NCBI GenBank assembly: GCA_031253955.1
Contig: JAIRVJ010000010.1
Location: 1 to 64,000, forward strand
Length of the DNA: 64,000 bases
From: Burkholderiaceae bacterium
GTDB taxonomy: Bacteria > Pseudomonadota > Gammaproteobacteria > Burkholderiales > Burkholderiaceae_C
Reading direction: 5' to 3'
Shown: positions 50,453-59,201 of the stretch, in pieces
Layout of the letters: each line of letters begins with the position of its first letter
Numbering within the stretch: the first letter of the stretch is position 1
Notes under the pieces: generated by a model
The model's input: only the letters and a program-made list of their open reading frames with translations
Databases searched by the model: none
What the model was told of the DNA's origin: nothing
Translations under genes and position numbers: made by a program

Positions 50453-50944
50453 TGGTTTCGGCGCAAGCCGCGCAAGCTCGCGCTTGATGCCGTCGATGTC
50501 GGCCTGGTTGCGGTCGATGGAGGTTTTCATCTCGGCCACGCGGTCGAGGTACTTCTGGTAGTTCTGCGCCTCGCCACCGATTTTTTCGGGCTGGCCGTTG
50601 TTGTAGGCGGCCAGCAGTTCGGTCTGCCGCGCTTCGGCCCGTTTGAGTTCGCTTTCCAGAATGAGGCGCGCATCGGCGTCACGCTGGCGCTGCTCGGATG
50701 AATCGACGCGCGGTTGCCCCGGCGCGCTGGCCCCGGAGTCGGTGGAAGACGCGCCGGAACGGCCCGGCGCGGGCGTGTAGCCGTGAATAACGGTGACGTT
50801 GCCGCCTTCCACCACCTTGCAGTCCGCGCCCTTTGGCGGGCGGTTGGTGTACTCCGAGCCGCAACGGTAAATCTTGTCTTGCGCCGCGACCGGCAGCGCG
50901 AGCGCCGCGCCGAGCAACGCAAAAAGAATGGCTCGAGTTTTCAT
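50450..50944 (-). CDS. DUF4124-domain periplasmic protein
   Basis: 164 residues starting MKTRAILFALLGAALALPVAAQ, a signal peptide cut after AAQ. DUF4124 follows: DKIYRCGSEYTNRPPKGADC. Then a Pro/Ser/Gly linker and a coiled coil (ESELKRAEARQTELLAAYNN ... MKTSIDRNQADIDGI). Family of unknown function, often encoded next to glnA in betaproteobacteria. The last codon and stop lie at the end of the MITE-like element. Confidence 0.88.
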   Translation of the reverse strand: MKTRAILFALLGAALALPVAAQDKIYRCGSEYTNRPPKGADCKVVEGGNVTVIHGYTPAPGRSGASSTDSGASAPGQPRVDSSEQRQRDADARLILESELKRAEARQTELLAAYNNGQPEKIGGEAQNYQKYLDRVAEMKTSIDRNQADIDGIKRELARLAPKP

Positions 50945-50978
50945 GGGCATCTGGATTTCTGGCTGGGCCGAGTACATC

Positions 50979-52394
50979 TTACAGGGAGTAGTACATGTCG
51001 TACTCGACCGGGTTGACCTGCACGCGCACGCGGTTGACTTCGGTCATCTTCAGGTCGATATAGGCGTCGAGCATGGTATCGGAGAACACGCCTGCCTTGG
51101 TGAGGAAGGCGCGGTCCTTGTCCAGTTCTTGCAGCGCCTGATCCAGGCTATGGCAGACGGTGGGGATAAGCCGGTCTTCTTCGGGCGGCAGGTGGTACAG
51201 GTCTTTGCTGGCGGCTTCGCCGGGGTGGATTTTGTTTTCGATGCCGTCCAGCCCCGCCATCAGCAGCGCGGCAAAGCACAGATACGGATTGGTCATCGGA
51301 TCGGGAAAGCGCGCCTCGATGCGGCGGGCCTTGTCGCCGGCCACGTGCGGAATGCGGATGGAGGCCGAGCGGTTGTGGCGCGAATACGCGAGCTTGACCG
51401 GCGCCTCGAAGTGCGGCACCAGCCGCTTGTAGCTGTTGGTGGTGGGGTTGGTGATGGCGTTGAGCGCCCGCGCGTGTTTGATGATGCCGCCGATGTAGTA
51501 CAGCGCCAGCTCCGACAGCCCCGCGTAGCCCTTACCCGCAAACAGGTTCTTGCCGCCCTTCCAGATCGACTGGTGCACGTGCATGCCGCTGCCGTTGTCG
51601 CCGTGGTAGGGCTTGGGCATGAAGGTGGCCGTTTTGCCGTAGGAATCGGCCACGTTCCACACCACGTATTTCAAGCGCTGCGTCCAGTCGGCGCGCTCCA
51701 CCAGCGTGGAATACCGGGTGCCGATTTCCATCTGGCCCGCGCCAGCCACCTCGTGGTGAAACACTTCCACCGGAATGCCCAGCGATTCCAGAATCAGCAC
51801 CATTTCGGCGCGCATGTTGTGCGTGGAATCGACCGGCGGCACCGGAAAGTAGCCGCCCTTGTTAGCGGGCCGGTGGCCGCGGTTGCCGCCTTCGAGCTTG
51901 GCGCCGCTGTTCCAGGGCGCCTCGTACTCATCGATTTTGTAGAAGGTATGGCCCGGCTCGGTGCTCCAGCGCGCGCTGTCGAACACGAAGAATTCCGGCT
52001 CGGGGCCGAAGTAGGCGGCGTCGCCGATGCCGCTGGCTTTCAGATACGCCTCGGCGCGCCGGGCGATGGAGCGCGGGTCGCGGTCATACGCCTTGCCCTC
52101 ACCCGGCTCCAGCACGTCGCAGGTGAGCACCAGGGTAGGTTCGTCGTAGAACGGATCAAGGAAGGCGCTGGCCGGGTCGGGCAGCAGCAGCATGTCGGAC
52201 GCCTCGATGCCCTTCCAGCCCGCGAACGATGAACCGTCGAACGGATGGCCGTCGTTGAACTTGTCCTCGTCGAAAGCGGAAATCGGCACCGTCACATGCT
52301 GCTCTTTGCCGCGAGTATCGGTGAAACGGAAATCGACGAACTTGCATTCGTTTTCCTTCACCATTTTCATCACGTCTGCCACGTTCTTTGCCAT
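50979..52394 (-). CDS. glnA: Glutamine synthetase type I
   Basis: 471 residues from [10 protein letters not shown]; the frame is open 11 codons further. [22 protein letters not shown], then [15 protein letters not shown] and the ATP-binding region [16 protein letters not shown] are canonical. The adenylylation site Tyr is about residue 400 in [10 protein letters not shown], so control by GlnE is expected. Condenses glutamate and ammonia. No NtrC site can be asserted; the upstream region has a MITE. Confidence 0.97.
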   Translation of the reverse strand: MAKNVADVMKMVKENECKFVDFRFTDTRGKEQHVTVPISAFDEDKFNDGHPFDGSSFAGWKGIEASDMLLLPDPASAFLDPFYDEPTLVLTCDVLEPGEGKAYDRDPRSIARRAEAYLKASGIGDAAYFGPEPEFFVFDSARWSTEPGHTFYKIDEYEAPWNSGAKLEGGNRGHRPANKGGYFPVPPVDSTHNMRAEMVLILESLGIPVEVFHHEVAGAGQMEIGTRYSTLVERADWTQRLKYVVWNVADSYGKTATFMPKPYHGDNGSGMHVHQSIWKGGKNLFAGKGYAGLSELALYYIGGIIKHARALNAITNPTTNSYKRLVPHFEAPVKLAYSRHNRSASIRIPHVAGDKARRIEARFPDPMTNPYLCFAALLMAGLDGIENKIHPGEAASKDLYHLPPEEDRLIPTVCHSLDQALQELDKDRAFLTKAGVFSDTMLDAYIDLKMTEVNRVRVQVNPVEYDMYYSL

Positions 52395-52499
52395 CGGGCC
52401 ACTCCTGCTTGCTTGGGTTGAGTCCATGTTCCCGGCCAGCCAGCGCGGGAAAACTTCTTAATTTAACCGATTGATGCACAACATGCGCGCCGCATCCGG

Positions 52500-52658
52500 C
52501 AGGGCGATCGCATCTAAATTCCATTCAGATCAACCCGTTGAATTTCGACGCGACAGATGACTCCCGTACCTTCGTAGGGGCGAAAATTTTTTCGCCCCTA
52601 CATCCGTGCTCCATCGCCAACTTGTTGATTCTTAAGAAATTTAGATGCGATCGCCCTG
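52500..52658. mobile_element. MITE with 21-bp perfect inverted repeats and 10-bp target duplication
   Basis: 159 bp from CAGGGCGATCGCATCTAAAT (with one more T) to its exact inverse. Flanked on both sides by CCGCATCCGG (52490-52499 and 52659-52668), the duplicated target. In the middle, GTAGGGGCGAAAA/TTTTTTCGCCCCTAC. No coding capacity. Ends starting CAGGG and duplications of 8-10 bp are known from the ISAs1 family, which may supply the transposase (inference). Lies 106 bp upstream of glnA. Confidence 0.88.
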
Positions 52659-52686
52659 CCGCATCCGGTTGTGCGCTATTGTTTGC

Positions 52687-52766
52687 ATAGCTTTATGCCA
52701 ATAATTAACATGTATTTAATATATAAAAGTGCATAAAATACATGAATTTAACTGGGAGATAGCTAT
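52687..52766. repeat. 80-bp ATAGCT palindromic element, copy D
   Basis: Exactly 80 bp. Arms CATGTATTT and AAATACATG pair perfectly, with ATAGCT/AGCTAT at the ends. It lies 18 bp beyond the stop codon of the CinA-like gene. Confidence 0.88.
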
Positions 52767-52784
52767 GAATTTTGAACAGAACGG

Positions 52785-53642
52785 TCAAATGTCCCGCACC
52801 AGTTCCGGCCCGTAGCGCAGGTTCATCGGAGCGAGCCGCTGGCGCAGATCCTGGTAGGCGAGCGGGACGGCATCGGATGGCCCCTTCACGCCCAACTCGA
52901 TATGGAGGCCGTATTGCGGATGGTCCACGCTCGGCAGGCTGAAGACCTTGACTTGCGGGTGCGCGGCTTCCACCTGCTCCATCACCGGGGTAAGCGCCGC
53001 TTCCATCGCCTGAAAGATAACGACCGATTTTTCCTGCCACGCCCGGCGGCGAAAATGCGCGCTGCAATACGTATCGAGCGCCCAGCCCATCATCGGCCAG
53101 GCCATGACCGGGAAACCGGGTACGAAGTGCACGCCGCCGCCCGCCGGCCCAAGCACCGAGAAGCCGGGAATTTTGTTGTAGGGGTTGGGAATGATGCGCG
53201 CGCCTTCGGGGAACAGACCCATTTGCAGGCGCTGCACGTTGTCGGCGCGCTCCGGTTCGTAGGGCAGGCCCTTGTCGCGCGCCATGTCGCGCATTCGCTC
53301 CTGGATCAGCGCCTTGGCCTGCGGGTGCAGCGCCAGCGGCACGCCCAGCGCGGCGGCGGCGCACTGGCGCGTGTGGTCGTCGGGCGTGGCGCCGATGCCG
53401 CCGCAGCTCACTGCCACGCCGCCGCCGGCCAACGCACGGTCAAAGGCGCGCCGCAACACGGTGGTGATGCGCGCCGGGTCGTCGCCCACGTATTCGGCCC
53501 AGGCCAGTTGCAGGCCGCGTTCGCCCAGCAGTTCGATCCACTTGGGCAGATGCTTGTCGGCGCGCTTGCCGGAAAGAATTTCGTCGCCGATCACGATCAG
53601 GCCGAAGGCCGGCGGCGCGGCGCGGCTTTCTTCAGCGGGCAT
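52785..53642 (-). CDS. CinA-like molybdopterin-binding (MoCF) domain protein
   Basis: 285 residues. FGLIVIGDEILSGKRADKHL, then VSCGGIGATPDDHTRQ and GFSVLGPAGGGVHFVPGFPVM are those of the MoCF/MPT-binding domain in CinA. The nicotinamide-nucleotide amidase domain of full CinA is absent. In characterised relatives the domain is a pyrophosphatase acting on ADP-ribose-like molecules. Stand-alone forms are common in betaproteobacteria. Confidence 0.82.
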   Translation of the reverse strand: MPAEESRAAPPAFGLIVIGDEILSGKRADKHLPKWIELLGERGLQLAWAEYVGDDPARITTVLRRAFDRALAGGGVAVSCGGIGATPDDHTRQCAAAALGVPLALHPQAKALIQERMRDMARDKGLPYEPERADNVQRLQMGLFPEGARIIPNPYNKIPGFSVLGPAGGGVHFVPGFPVMAWPMMGWALDTYCSAHFRRRAWQEKSVVIFQAMEAALTPVMEQVEAAHPQVKVFSLPSVDHPQYGLHIELGVKGPSDAVPLAYQDLRQRLAPMNLRYGPELVRDI

Positions 53643-53940
53643 CGGCGGGCCTCCCCGGGCAAATCTGGCGCAGGTCTTTCATCGGCGCGAGCATAAGCGA
53701 GGTTGGGCGCTGGGGGCGTTAGGCGTTTTTTTTCGCCATCCCACTGTCAAGGCGGAAACTTGGCGGGAATAACGAAGGAAGACAGGCTCCACACCAAACG
53801 CCAAACATTCCACCTCAATGTGTGACATATTTCACGCAATGGGCGAATTTGTCAGGCTGGCCTTGACGAAAGCAGGCGTGCCTGCATTTTTTGAATTATA
53901 TTAACCAGGCTATGTGTATCAAAACGCAATCGGTTTGATC
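53643..53940. other. Intergenic region upstream of the DUF2726 gene
   Basis: 298 bp, no frame of note. T-rich end (GCATTTTTTGAATTATATTAACC at 53883-53905) may hold the promoter of the following gene, but -35/-10 spacing is poor. GCGTTTTTTTTCGCC at about 53723 is a weak hairpin. Confidence 0.4.
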
Positions 53941-54681
53941 ATGACTGACATTTCGATACTTGCCGGGTTGTTGGTTGCCCTGGTGTTCGTGATGGGTCTG
54001 GCGCTATGGGTGCGCAAGCGGCCGCGCAGAAGTCAAAGGCGCACGCACGAGAGCGCAAGCACACAGCACCCGCTCGAAATTCCCGACCACTGGCTGTTCT
54101 CCCGGCGCCGCATCACCAACGCCGCCGAGCACGAAATGTGGCGCCAGTTGCGCCAGATGTTTCCCAGCCATCAGGTGATGGTCAAGCTACCCATTGCGCG
54201 CTTTCTTATGACGCGCGATCCCGAACAGGCGCGCGCCTGGGCGCGCAAGCTCTCCAGGGTGTATTGCACCTGCACAGTCTGCACTGAGGAGGGGCACGTT
54301 ATCGGCTGCGTGGACATGGCCGGCCCCGCCGGCTTGCCGCAAGGCAACCTTCAGATCAAGCAATCGCTGCTGGCGCAGTGCGGCATCAGCTACCGGTACG
54401 TGACGCAAGGCCAGCAGATTGATCCCGATTCCCTGCGCGCCGATTTCCTCGGCCTGGAGCGCGCCAGCATGCAAAGCGAATCCGGCGTGGAAAAGCCGCC
54501 GCTTTCCAACTCCCAACTGGTCCAACAGGCGCGCGACCGCCTGCACGAAACCCTGGACCGCAGCCGGGGCGACCGTCACAGCGTCCAGGAAGAACTGGAA
54601 AATCCGCCCTCCGACATCATGATCAGCACGTCGTTTCTCACACCCCTGGAAAGCCGCCGCGCGGGGCTGGATGTGATCTGA
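53941..54681 (+). CDS. Membrane-anchored DUF2726 protein
   Basis: 246 residues from ATG 53941 (a GTG 27 bases upstream is open). One N-terminal membrane helix (ILAGLLVALVFVMGLALWV), basic linker, then the DUF2726 domain: NAAEHEMWRQLRQMFPSHQV ... KLPIARFL ... CTVCTEEGHVIGCVDMAG ... IKQSLLAQCGISYRYV. The fold is related to restriction-endonuclease-like nucleases. The C-terminal 60 residues are polar. Function unknown. Confidence 0.75.
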   Translation: MTDISILAGLLVALVFVMGLALWVRKRPRRSQRRTHESASTQHPLEIPDHWLFSRRRITNAAEHEMWRQLRQMFPSHQVMVKLPIARFLMTRDPEQARAWARKLSRVYCTCTVCTEEGHVIGCVDMAGPAGLPQGNLQIKQSLLAQCGISYRYVTQGQQIDPDSLRADFLGLERASMQSESGVEKPPLSNSQLVQQARDRLHETLDRSRGDRHSVQEELENPPSDIMISTSFLTPLESRRAGLDVI

Positions 54682-54718
54682 CAAGTTGAGCGCCGCTCCA
54701 AGACAAAATCCTGAATTG

Positions 54719-54798
54719 ATAGCTCACTGCCAAGGAGTAATATGTATTTATGATAAAAAATATCCGTAAATACATGTAACACCTTTGAATGCAGCTAT
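54719..54798. repeat. 80-bp ATAGCT palindromic element, copy E
   Basis: Exactly 80 bp. Arms ATGTATTTA and TAAATACAT pair perfectly in the same register as the other four copies. Fills the gap between the convergent DUF2726 and orn genes. Confidence 0.88.
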
Positions 54799-54803
54799 GA
54801 ATT

Positions 54804-55388
54804 TTATATTCGCATGAACTCCCGCCGATAGTGCAGCAGCTCGTCGATAGATTCGTGCACGTCGGCCAGCGCTGTGTGCGATTGCTGCTTCTTGAACGCC
54901 TCCATCACCTGCGGCCGCCAGCGCCGCGCCAGTTCCTTGAGTGTGCTCACGTCGATGCCGCGGTAGTGGAACAACGCTTCCAGCCGGGGCATGTACTTCA
55001 GCAGAAAACGCCGGTCCTGCCCGATGGTGTTGCCGCACATGGGTGAAGCGCCCTTGCTCACGTACTGGCGCATGAAGGCGATGAGCTGCTCCTGCGCTTC
55101 GTCCTCGCCCAGGGTTGACGCGCGCACCTTCTCTGTCAGGCCGGTTTTGCCGTGCGTGCTCTGGTTCCAGGCGTCCATGCGGGCCAGTTGCTCGTCGCTT
55201 TGGTGAATGACGAGCACCGGGCCATCCACCCGCTGCGCCAGATCGGGGCTGGTGGCGACGATAGCGACTTCGAGCAGCCGGTCCACCTCTGGATCCAGCC
55301 CGGTCATTTCGCAGTCGATCCAAATCAGATTCAGATCGTTTTTTTCGAGCGCCGCCGGCGGCGTGCAGGGGGTGCAGGTATCGGTCAT
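54804..55388 (-). CDS. orn: Oligoribonuclease
   Basis: 194 residues from [10 protein letters not shown]. DEDDh exonuclease motifs: [31 protein letters not shown], and [15 protein letters not shown] with the catalytic His and Asp. Degrades 2-5-nt RNAs and pGpG, and so ends c-di-GMP breakdown. Standard length. Confidence 0.95.
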   Translation of the reverse strand: MTDTCTPCTPPAALEKNDLNLIWIDCEMTGLDPEVDRLLEVAIVATSPDLAQRVDGPVLVIHQSDEQLARMDAWNQSTHGKTGLTEKVRASTLGEDEAQEQLIAFMRQYVSKGASPMCGNTIGQDRRFLLKYMPRLEALFHYRGIDVSTLKELARRWRPQVMEAFKKQQSHTALADVHESIDELLHYRREFMRI

Positions 55389-55418
55389 GCGGGCGATTGT
55401 CGCAAAGCATGAAATTCC

Positions 55419-55500
55419 CGTCATTCCCGCGCAGGCGGTAATCCATAGGCGTTGCCTGAAAAACAGCGTGGTTTGGATTCCCGCCTGCGCGGGAATGACG
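55419..55500. repeat. CGTCATTCCCGC-type inverted-repeat element
   Basis: 82 bp: CGTCATTCCCGCGCAGGCGG... at the left and its inverse ending GCGCGGGAATGACG at 55500. Lies between the divergent orn and M48 genes and may separate their promoters. Confidence 0.85.
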
Positions 55501-55576
55501 AAAGGGAAGCCAGATTCCCACGCCCACCGCCGGGCAACCTACACTTGGGCCAACGCTCGCACCCCAACCCTTCGCC

Positions 55577-56869
55577 TTGACTGCTCCATTTTCCCCCGCC
55601 CTGCTCGTCAGCCTGATCTTTGGCGCATCCGTGCTGGCCGCCTTGCTGCTCAAATTCTGGCTGGCCTCGCGCCAGATGCGCGCGGTGGCGCGGCATCGCG
55701 CCGCCGTGCCGGCCCGGTTTGCCCACGCGGTCACGCTGCAAGCGCACCAGCGCGCCGCCGATTACACCGCCGCCAAATTGCGCCTGGGCCTGCTGGAGCA
55801 GGCCTTTGCCGCCGCCGTGCTGCTGGGCTGGACGCTGCTGGGCGGGCTGGACGCGCTCAATGGTGTGCTGCTGGCGGCCATCGGCGCGAGCCACCCGCTC
55901 GCGCAGCCGCTGGCGCTGCTGGCGGCTTTTGCGCTGATCGGCGCGCTGCTCGATCTGCCGTTTTCGCTGTACCAGACCTTCGCGCTGGAACAGCGCTTTG
56001 GCTTCAACAAAATGACCCTGCGCCTGTGGCTGGCCGATCTGTTCAAAAGCGTGCTGCTGGGCGCAATCATCGGCCTGCCGCTGGCCACGCTGGTGCTGTG
56101 GCTGATGGAAGCCGCCAGCCCCCGCTGGTGGCTGTGGACCTGGGGCGCGTGGATGGCCTTCAGCCTGCTCATGATGCTGATCTACCCGACGCTTATCGCC
56201 CCGCTGTTCAACAAGTTCCAGCCGCTGGCCGACCCTGCGCTTGCGCAGCGCATCGCCGCGCTGCTGGCGCGTTGCGGCTTTGCAGCCAAGGGTGTGTTCG
56301 TGATGGACGGCAGCCGCCGCAGCGCGCACGCCAACGCCTATTTCACCGGCCTGGGCGCGTCCCGGCGGGTGGTGCTGTTCGACACCCTGCTGACGCAACT
56401 CGACGCCCCGGAGATCGAAGCCGTGCTCGCGCACGAGCTGGGCCACTTCAAGCGCCGCCACATCGCCAAGCGCATTACCCTCGTCTTCGCCCTCAGCCTG
56501 GCCGCGCTGGCGCTGCTCGGCTGGCTGGCGCGGCAAGACTGGTTTTATCTGGGCCTGGGCGTCACGCCCAACCTGCCCGCGTCTGTCGGCGGCGGCGTGC
56601 CCAATCACGCGCTGACGCTGCTGCTGTTCCTGCTGGCCGCGCCGGTGTTCGGCTTTTTTCTCTCGCCGCTCACAGCCCACCTGTCGCGCCAGCACGAGTT
56701 CGAGGCCGACGCCTACGCCGCCCGCCACGCCAGCGCGCCAGACCTGGCCGGCGCGCTGCTCAAGCTCCACCAAGACAACGCCAACACCCTCACGCCCGAC
56801 CCGGTTTACGTGCGCTTTTACTACTCGCACCCGACTGTTGGCGAGCGCATCGGGCGGCTGGGTATGTGA
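55577..56869 (+). CDS. M48-family integral-membrane metalloprotease (Ste24/CaaX-type)
   Basis: 430 residues from a TTG at 55577; no better start is visible downstream before the first membrane helix. About seven hydrophobic segments. Zinc site HELGH in EAVLAHELGHFKRRH and the third ligand in QHEFEADAYA. FALEQRFGFNKMTLRLW is typical of Ste24 homologues. Probably cleaves membrane or lipoprotein substrates at the inner membrane. Confidence 0.9.
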   Translation: MTAPFSPALLVSLIFGASVLAALLLKFWLASRQMRAVARHRAAVPARFAHAVTLQAHQRAADYTAAKLRLGLLEQAFAAAVLLGWTLLGGLDALNGVLLAAIGASHPLAQPLALLAAFALIGALLDLPFSLYQTFALEQRFGFNKMTLRLWLADLFKSVLLGAIIGLPLATLVLWLMEAASPRWWLWTWGAWMAFSLLMMLIYPTLIAPLFNKFQPLADPALAQRIAALLARCGFAAKGVFVMDGSRRSAHANAYFTGLGASRRVVLFDTLLTQLDAPEIEAVLAHELGHFKRRHIAKRITLVFALSLAALALLGWLARQDWFYLGLGVTPNLPASVGGGVPNHALTLLLFLLAAPVFGFFLSPLTAHLSRQHEFEADAYAARHASAPDLAGALLKLHQDNANTLTPDPVYVRFYYSHPTVGERIGRLGM

Positions 56870-56904
56870 TAACATGTTGGTACAAAACGCTGGAAAGCCC
56901 CATC

Positions 56905-57159
56905 ATGCCTCGCACCGCACCGCCTCGCACCTTCGTCACGCGCCAGTTCCGGGCCGGCAATTCGCCCGCCGTGCGCATTCCCGTGCACATGGCTTTCCCG
57001 CACGAAACGGAATTGGTCGTCGTCAGGGAAGGCGACAAGATCGTAGTCGCGCCCAAAGAAAAAACCCTGGGCGACCTGCCGAAGCTGTTCCATGCCCTTG
57101 ACCCCTGCTTCGCCGGCGGACGGCAGGAATTCGAGGACGCGGAAAGAGACTGGTCATGA
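56905..57159 (+). CDS. VapB-type antitoxin (AbrB/SpoVT fold)
   Basis: 84 residues. FVTRQFRAGNSPAVRIPVHM and TELVVVREGDKIVVAP form the swapped-hairpin DNA-binding domain; the C-terminal arm (FEDAERDW) would block the toxin's active site. Its stop codon overlaps the VapC start (ATGA). Confidence 0.9.
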   Translation: MPRTAPPRTFVTRQFRAGNSPAVRIPVHMAFPHETELVVVREGDKIVVAPKEKTLGDLPKLFHALDPCFAGGRQEFEDAERDWS

Positions 57160-57545
57160 GATACATGCTCGACACCAACATATGTATCTACCTGATCAAA
57201 AAACACCCGCCCGAAATCGCCGCCAAGTTCAACGGCTACAGGAAAGGCGAAATCCTCATCAGTTCCATCACGTGGGCTGAACTTTGTTGCGGCATCACGA
57301 AAGACGGTTTCGGTGTGGCCGAGCGGCTTTTGTCCCTGCTTGAGGTAGCGCCCTTCGGCGTCGAACAGGGCCGCATTTACGGCGAGCTGACAGAACTTTG
57401 GCCCAACAGAAAAAGAACCCTGAACCGAATGATCGCCGCCCATGCCCTATCGCTGGCGGCCACCCTGGTCACGAACAACACGGCGGATTTCGAGACTTAT
57501 GCGCCGCAGGGCCTTGCCATCGAGAACTGGGTCGGGAGGGCCTGA
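57156..57545 (+). CDS. VapC-type PIN toxin with a lost catalytic Asp
   Basis: 129 residues. D6 in MLDTNICIYLI and E42 in ITWAELCCG are kept, and TNNTADF near 106-112 too. The conserved 'PNDxxIAAHA' box, however, reads TLNRMIAAHA, with Arg91 where the third acidic residue should be. The bases at 57425-57433 spell Pro-Asn-Asp in another frame, which suggests two compensating indels. Family role: Mg-dependent RNase against initiator tRNA or rRNA. This one may be inactive. Confidence 0.85.
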   Translation: MRYMLDTNICIYLIKKHPPEIAAKFNGYRKGEILISSITWAELCCGITKDGFGVAERLLSLLEVAPFGVEQGRIYGELTELWPNRKRTLNRMIAAHALSLAATLVTNNTADFETYAPQGLAIENWVGRA

Positions 57546-57585
57546 TGCAGACGCTGGTGTTGTTCAGCTACGCGAAGGTTTTACG

Positions 57586-58539
57586 TTGAACGTGGAAACT
57601 TCTCCCGGCAACAGCGCCTTGCACGCAAAACGCTCCACGCCGGGCGCTCAACCTCAAGCGGGCCTGGTGGTAGCCAGCCACGGCCGCCATTGCGTGGTCG
57701 AAACGCCCCAGGGCCGGCAGGTGATCTGCCACCCGCGCGGGAAAAAACTCGGCGTGGCGGTGGGCGACCGTGTGTTCTGGCAGGTCAGCGCGGATGAGGG
57801 TGTGATCGAGCGCATCACCCCGCGCCGTAACCTGCTGTACCGCCAGGACGCGCTGCGCACCAAAACGCTGGCCGCCAACCTCGATCAGGCGCTGATCCTG
57901 CTGGCCGCCGAACCCGCCTGGCCCGAACACCTGCTGGCGCGCGCCCTCATCGCCTGCGAGGCCGCGCACATCGCGCCGCTGGTGGCGCTCAACAAATCCG
58001 ACCTGGCCGCACCCTTCGCCCGCGCGTGGGAGCGCCTGGCACCCTACCGCGCCATGGGCTATGCCGTGCTGCCCATCGCCGTAAAAACCGGCGACGCAAT
58101 GGCCGCGCTCACCGCCCGTCTGCAAGGCCGCGCCACACTCATCCTCGGCCCTTCGGGCGCGGGCAAAAGCACGCTCATCAACCTGCTGGCGCCCGGCGCC
58201 GCCGCGCGCACCAGCGAACTCTCGCGCGCCCTGGGCAGCGGTAAACAGACCACCACCACCACCACCTGGTACTGGCTAGACGCCGCACGCACCGGCGCGC
58301 TCATCGACTCGCCCGGTTTTCAGGAGTTCGGCCTGCATCACATCAGCCCCCGGCAACTGGCCGCGTTCATGCCCGACATCGGGCAGTACGCGGCGCAGTG
58401 CCGCTTCCACAACTGCACGCACCTGCACGAACCCGGCTGCGGCATCATCGCCGCGCTCACCGGCAACGCCATTAGCGCCAATCGCTACAAAATTTATAGC
58501 GATCTGTTCCGGCAACTGGGCGACGGGCGCGGGCGGTAA
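57586..58539 (+). CDS. rsgA: Ribosome small-subunit GTPase RsgA
   Basis: 317 residues; start TTG 57586 chosen by GAAGG eight bases upstream (GTG 57592 also possible). OB-fold first, then the circularly permuted GTPase: NKSD, then GPSGAGKST and DSPGFQEFGL, in that order, and a zinc domain (CRFHNCTHLHEPGC). Helps late 30S maturation. The start lies 41 bases after the vapC stop. Confidence 0.95.
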   Translation: MNVETSPGNSALHAKRSTPGAQPQAGLVVASHGRHCVVETPQGRQVICHPRGKKLGVAVGDRVFWQVSADEGVIERITPRRNLLYRQDALRTKTLAANLDQALILLAAEPAWPEHLLARALIACEAAHIAPLVALNKSDLAAPFARAWERLAPYRAMGYAVLPIAVKTGDAMAALTARLQGRATLILGPSGAGKSTLINLLAPGAAARTSELSRALGSGKQTTTTTTWYWLDAARTGALIDSPGFQEFGLHHISPRQLAAFMPDIGQYAAQCRFHNCTHLHEPGCGIIAALTGNAISANRYKIYSDLFRQLGDGRGR

Positions 58540-58610
58540 AAATTTTTCCCTCTCTCACTTGGGGTGGAACAAGCAGTCATGTCACCAGAGGCCATTTCAA
58601 TTACGACAGG

Positions 58611-58805
58611 TCAGCCTTGCTGTGCACTCACCGTGCCGCTGTTGGCATAAGCGGTGGTGATTTCGGCTTCGCCAGCCGAAGCCAGGTATTGCGGGTTGCT
58701 GAAGTCGGGCAGCGCCTTGAGGGCGAGCGCACCTTTTTGCTGTGGGGCTGTTTTGAAAGCAGAGGCGCTTTTTGGCTCGGCCTCGAAGTCGTGGGGGATG
58801 TTTTG
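58611..58805 (-). pseudogene. Displaced fragment of the transglutaminase-like gene
   Basis: NIPHDFEAEPKSAS and ALPDFSNPQYLASAGEAEIT match residues of the large protein at 60149-63160 (DNA blocks 58649-58805 and 62396-62550, highly similar). Beyond GEAEIT the sequence differs and soon stops. No start codon of its own, apart from an unrelated N-terminal extension. Rest of 58540-59201 has no gene. Confidence 0.8.
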
Positions 58806-58825
58806 GCAAGCGGAGAATTTTTTAA

Positions 58826-58985
58826 AGCAAAATCGGACTTTAACGCAGGTGATACAAGGATATGCAGCCACGATTACGATAGCAAGCCTGCGGCGGGCGC
58901 ACGGTGCGCGGTTGCGCTTGCTGGCCGAAGCGGGCGGGGGCATGGCTCTTCGGGCAATGCGAATTGTCATTTGAGATTGAAATTA
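58826..58985. repeat. Degenerate 150-bp direct repeat, copy 1
   Basis: Begins ...TCGGACTTTAACGCAGGTGA and ends TCATTTGAGATTG. A similar stretch is at 59658-59810. The two share order and about three-quarters of bases by eye. Short open frames inside are not convincing as genes. Confidence 0.6.
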
Positions 58986-59201
58986 TTACAGGGCAGGTTC
59001 AACCAGTCATCAAAGTCTGATAGGCATTTGCAGTTGAAAAGTGTCGCAAACACATATCAGCCTTTGGGGCGCAGCTATTGAAACAGTAGTTTTTTATCAT
59101 TTTTCCAGAAAATGTCGATTTCGTGCGCCGGTTGCCATAATCTTGTGGCAGGAATGGCTGGAATTATCATGACAACTTACGAGTGAGTGCAGATGGAACA
59201 A

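Noticed and set aside
53700-53740. T-tract near 53729 as a terminator
   Set aside because: Stem is only a few base pairs and no gene ends there on the plus strand.
38767-55500. CGTCATTCCCGC repeats as a CRISPR array
   Set aside because: Dispersed, palindromic and without regular spacers; no cas genes.
59018-59078. Possible sixth 80-bp element ending in AGCTAT at 59073-59078
   Set aside because: No ATAGCT 80 bp upstream; the nearest similar start gives about 60 bp and no stem.
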